Part shown: in pieces, positions 37,033-38,348 of the stretch
Position numbering within the stretch: position 1 is the stretch's first letter
Layout of the letters: each line of letters starts with the position of its first letter
Source of the DNA: an uncultured Clostridia bacterium
Lineage (GTDB): Bacteria > Bacillota > Clostridia > Oscillospirales > Acutalibacteraceae
Reading direction: 5' to 3'
DNA length: 38,348 bases
NCBI GenBank assembly: GCA_946414505.1
Contig: CAMKOU010000005.1
Location: 1-38,348 of the forward strand
Position numbers and translations under genes: made by a program
The notes under the pieces: generated by a model
What the model was told of the DNA's origin: nothing
The model's input: only the letters and a program-made list of their open reading frames with translations
Database searches by the model: none

Positions 37033-38292
37033 GTGAAGTTTTTTGACATAGACAAACGCGTGCTGGACGCGTCGGAGCAGGCAATGCGCCTGTGTGCGGA
37101 CAAGCTGCGCGAAATAGAGGACATTCAGGAATACAATCAAATCAAAATGATCAAGGCGTTTCAAAACGCAGGCGTGCGCGAAAGCTATTTCAGTGGCTCC
37201 ACGGGCTACGGCTACGATGATTTCGGCCGCGACGCGCTCGACCGTGTGTACGCCTTTGCCTTTGATGCGGAGGACGCGCTGGTGCGGCACAATTTCGTCA
37301 GCGGCACACACGCGCTGACGGTGGCGCTGTTCGGCGTGCTGCGCCCGGGCGACACCATGCTCAGCGTCACGGGCATACCCTATGACACGATCCGTTCGGC
37401 GATCGGTATTGAGGGTAACTACCCCGGCTCGCTCAAGGACTTTGGCATCCGGTTTGAAGCGACCGGCTTGCTGCCCGACGGCACGCCCGATTATGATCAA
37501 ATGGCGCAGGATATCGCGGATAAACAACCGAAAATGGTGTATATCCAGCGTTCGCGCGGCTACAGCACACGCCCGTCGCTGGTATGGCGCGATATCCAAA
37601 AAATATGCGCCATTGCCCAAAAAGCCTCGCCGCGTTCGATCATCATGCTCGACAACTGCTACGGCGAGTTTACCGAAAAGGTCGAGCCGCTGACGGTCGG
37701 CGTGGACCTGATGGCGGGCTCCCTGATCAAAAATCCCGGCGGCGGCATTGCGCCGACGGGCGGATATATCGCAGGAAAAAGGGAGTTTGTGGAGATGTGT
37801 GCCTACCGCCTGACCACGCCCGGCACCGGCAAGGAGATCGGCGCGACGCTCGGAAACAACCGCGAGCTGTTCATGGGCGCGTACCATGCGCCGCATGTGA
37901 CGGGCGAAGCGCTGAAAACAGCGGTATTTGCCGCCGCGCTGTTTGACATTCTCGGCTTTGACACTGCGCCGCAGTGGAATGCGCCGCGCGGCGATATCAT
38001 CCAGCTGATCATGCTCGGAAATGAAGAGAAGCTCTGCCGGTTCTGCGAGGGCATTCAGGCAGGCTCGGCAGTGGACAGTTTTGTCGTGCCCGTACCGTCC
38101 GACATGCCCGGCTATGAAAGTCAGGTGATCATGGCGGCAGGTGCGTTCACACTCGGCAGCTCCATCGAGCTGTCCGCCGACGCGCCCCTGCGCGAACCGT
38201 TTGCCGTGTGGATGCAGGGCGGTTTAAATTTCCACAGCGGAAAATTAGGCGTGATGCTCGCGGCAGATAAAATAATTAAAAGCTCCCTTTGA
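37033..38292 (+). CDS. methionine gamma-lyase family / 'aluminum resistance' family protein
   Basis: Likely GTG start 37033 (MKFFDIDKRVLDASEQAM). FSGSTGYGYDDFGRDALDRVYAFAFDAEDALVRHNFVSGTHAL, GDTMLSVTGIPYDTI, GSLIKNPGGGIAPTGGYIAG (PLP lysine region). Confidence 0.92.
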   Translation: MKFFDIDKRVLDASEQAMRLCADKLREIEDIQEYNQIKMIKAFQNAGVRESYFSGSTGYGYDDFGRDALDRVYAFAFDAEDALVRHNFVSGTHALTVALFGVLRPGDTMLSVTGIPYDTIRSAIGIEGNYPGSLKDFGIRFEATGLLPDGTPDYDQMAQDIADKQPKMVYIQRSRGYSTRPSLVWRDIQKICAIAQKASPRSIIMLDNCYGEFTEKVEPLTVGVDLMAGSLIKNPGGGIAPTGGYIAGKREFVEMCAYRLTTPGTGKEIGATLGNNRELFMGAYHAPHVTGEALKTAVFAAALFDILGFDTAPQWNAPRGDIIQLIMLGNEEKLCRFCEGIQAGSAVDSFVVPVPSDMPGYESQVIMAAGAFTLGSSIELSADAPLREPFAVWMQGGLNFHSGKLGVMLAADKIIKSSL

Positions 38293-38348
38293 CAGGGCAA
38301 TGTCATTAAGCTAGCACTCAAAAAGATATACCTCGTACTCAAACATGG

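Noticed and set aside
1-38348. CRISPR arrays, tRNAs, rRNAs, transposases, phage or toxin-antitoxin genes, inteins
   Set aside because: None seen in the intergenic regions or the provided translations; nearly all space is taken by conserved genes.

Overview
The window looks like an ordinary chromosomal segment of a Gram-positive, spore-former-related Clostridia genome (the Oscillospiraceae/Ruminococcaceae-like assignment is an inference from gene content and the dockerin). Most genes are on the + strand. In order they are: rnhA(-), RNase J, gdpP-rplI-dnaB-tilS-hpt-ftsH, DnaD/DnaC-like replication proteins, a LURP-one/YxjI-like small protein, an Lrp regulator with an aminotransferase (AlaR/AlaT-like), ispE, spoIIR, addB-addA, a large secreted dockerin protein of unknown function, an AGCS Na+/alanine symporter(-), a Fur-family regulator with a znuA-znuC-znuB-like metal ABC transporter, a MocR/PdxR-type regulator(-) divergent from murD, two tandem M42 peptidases, a GNAT-type acetyltransferase and a methionine gamma-lyase/'aluminum resistance' family protein. 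I found no CRISPR array, tRNA, rRNA, transposase or phage gene. I see no convincing complete new system. The items most worth a second look are: (i) two bidirectional terminators about 4.8 kb apart with an identical 9-bp outer stem (GGTTGGCTC/GAGCCAACC), the same 3x2 internal-loop layout and different but paired inner stems; (ii) the dockerin protein, with an unrecognised N-terminal region and two ~100-aa internal repeats; (iii) a MocR-murD divergent promoter whose two -35 boxes form TTGCAA-N5-TTGCAA; (iv) a consensus promoter with a 9-5-9 palindrome in front of the Fur-like/znu operon; and (v) hairpins placed at the starts of the LURP-one-like gene and spoIIR. All assignments come from reading the sequence and translations; no database search was run.
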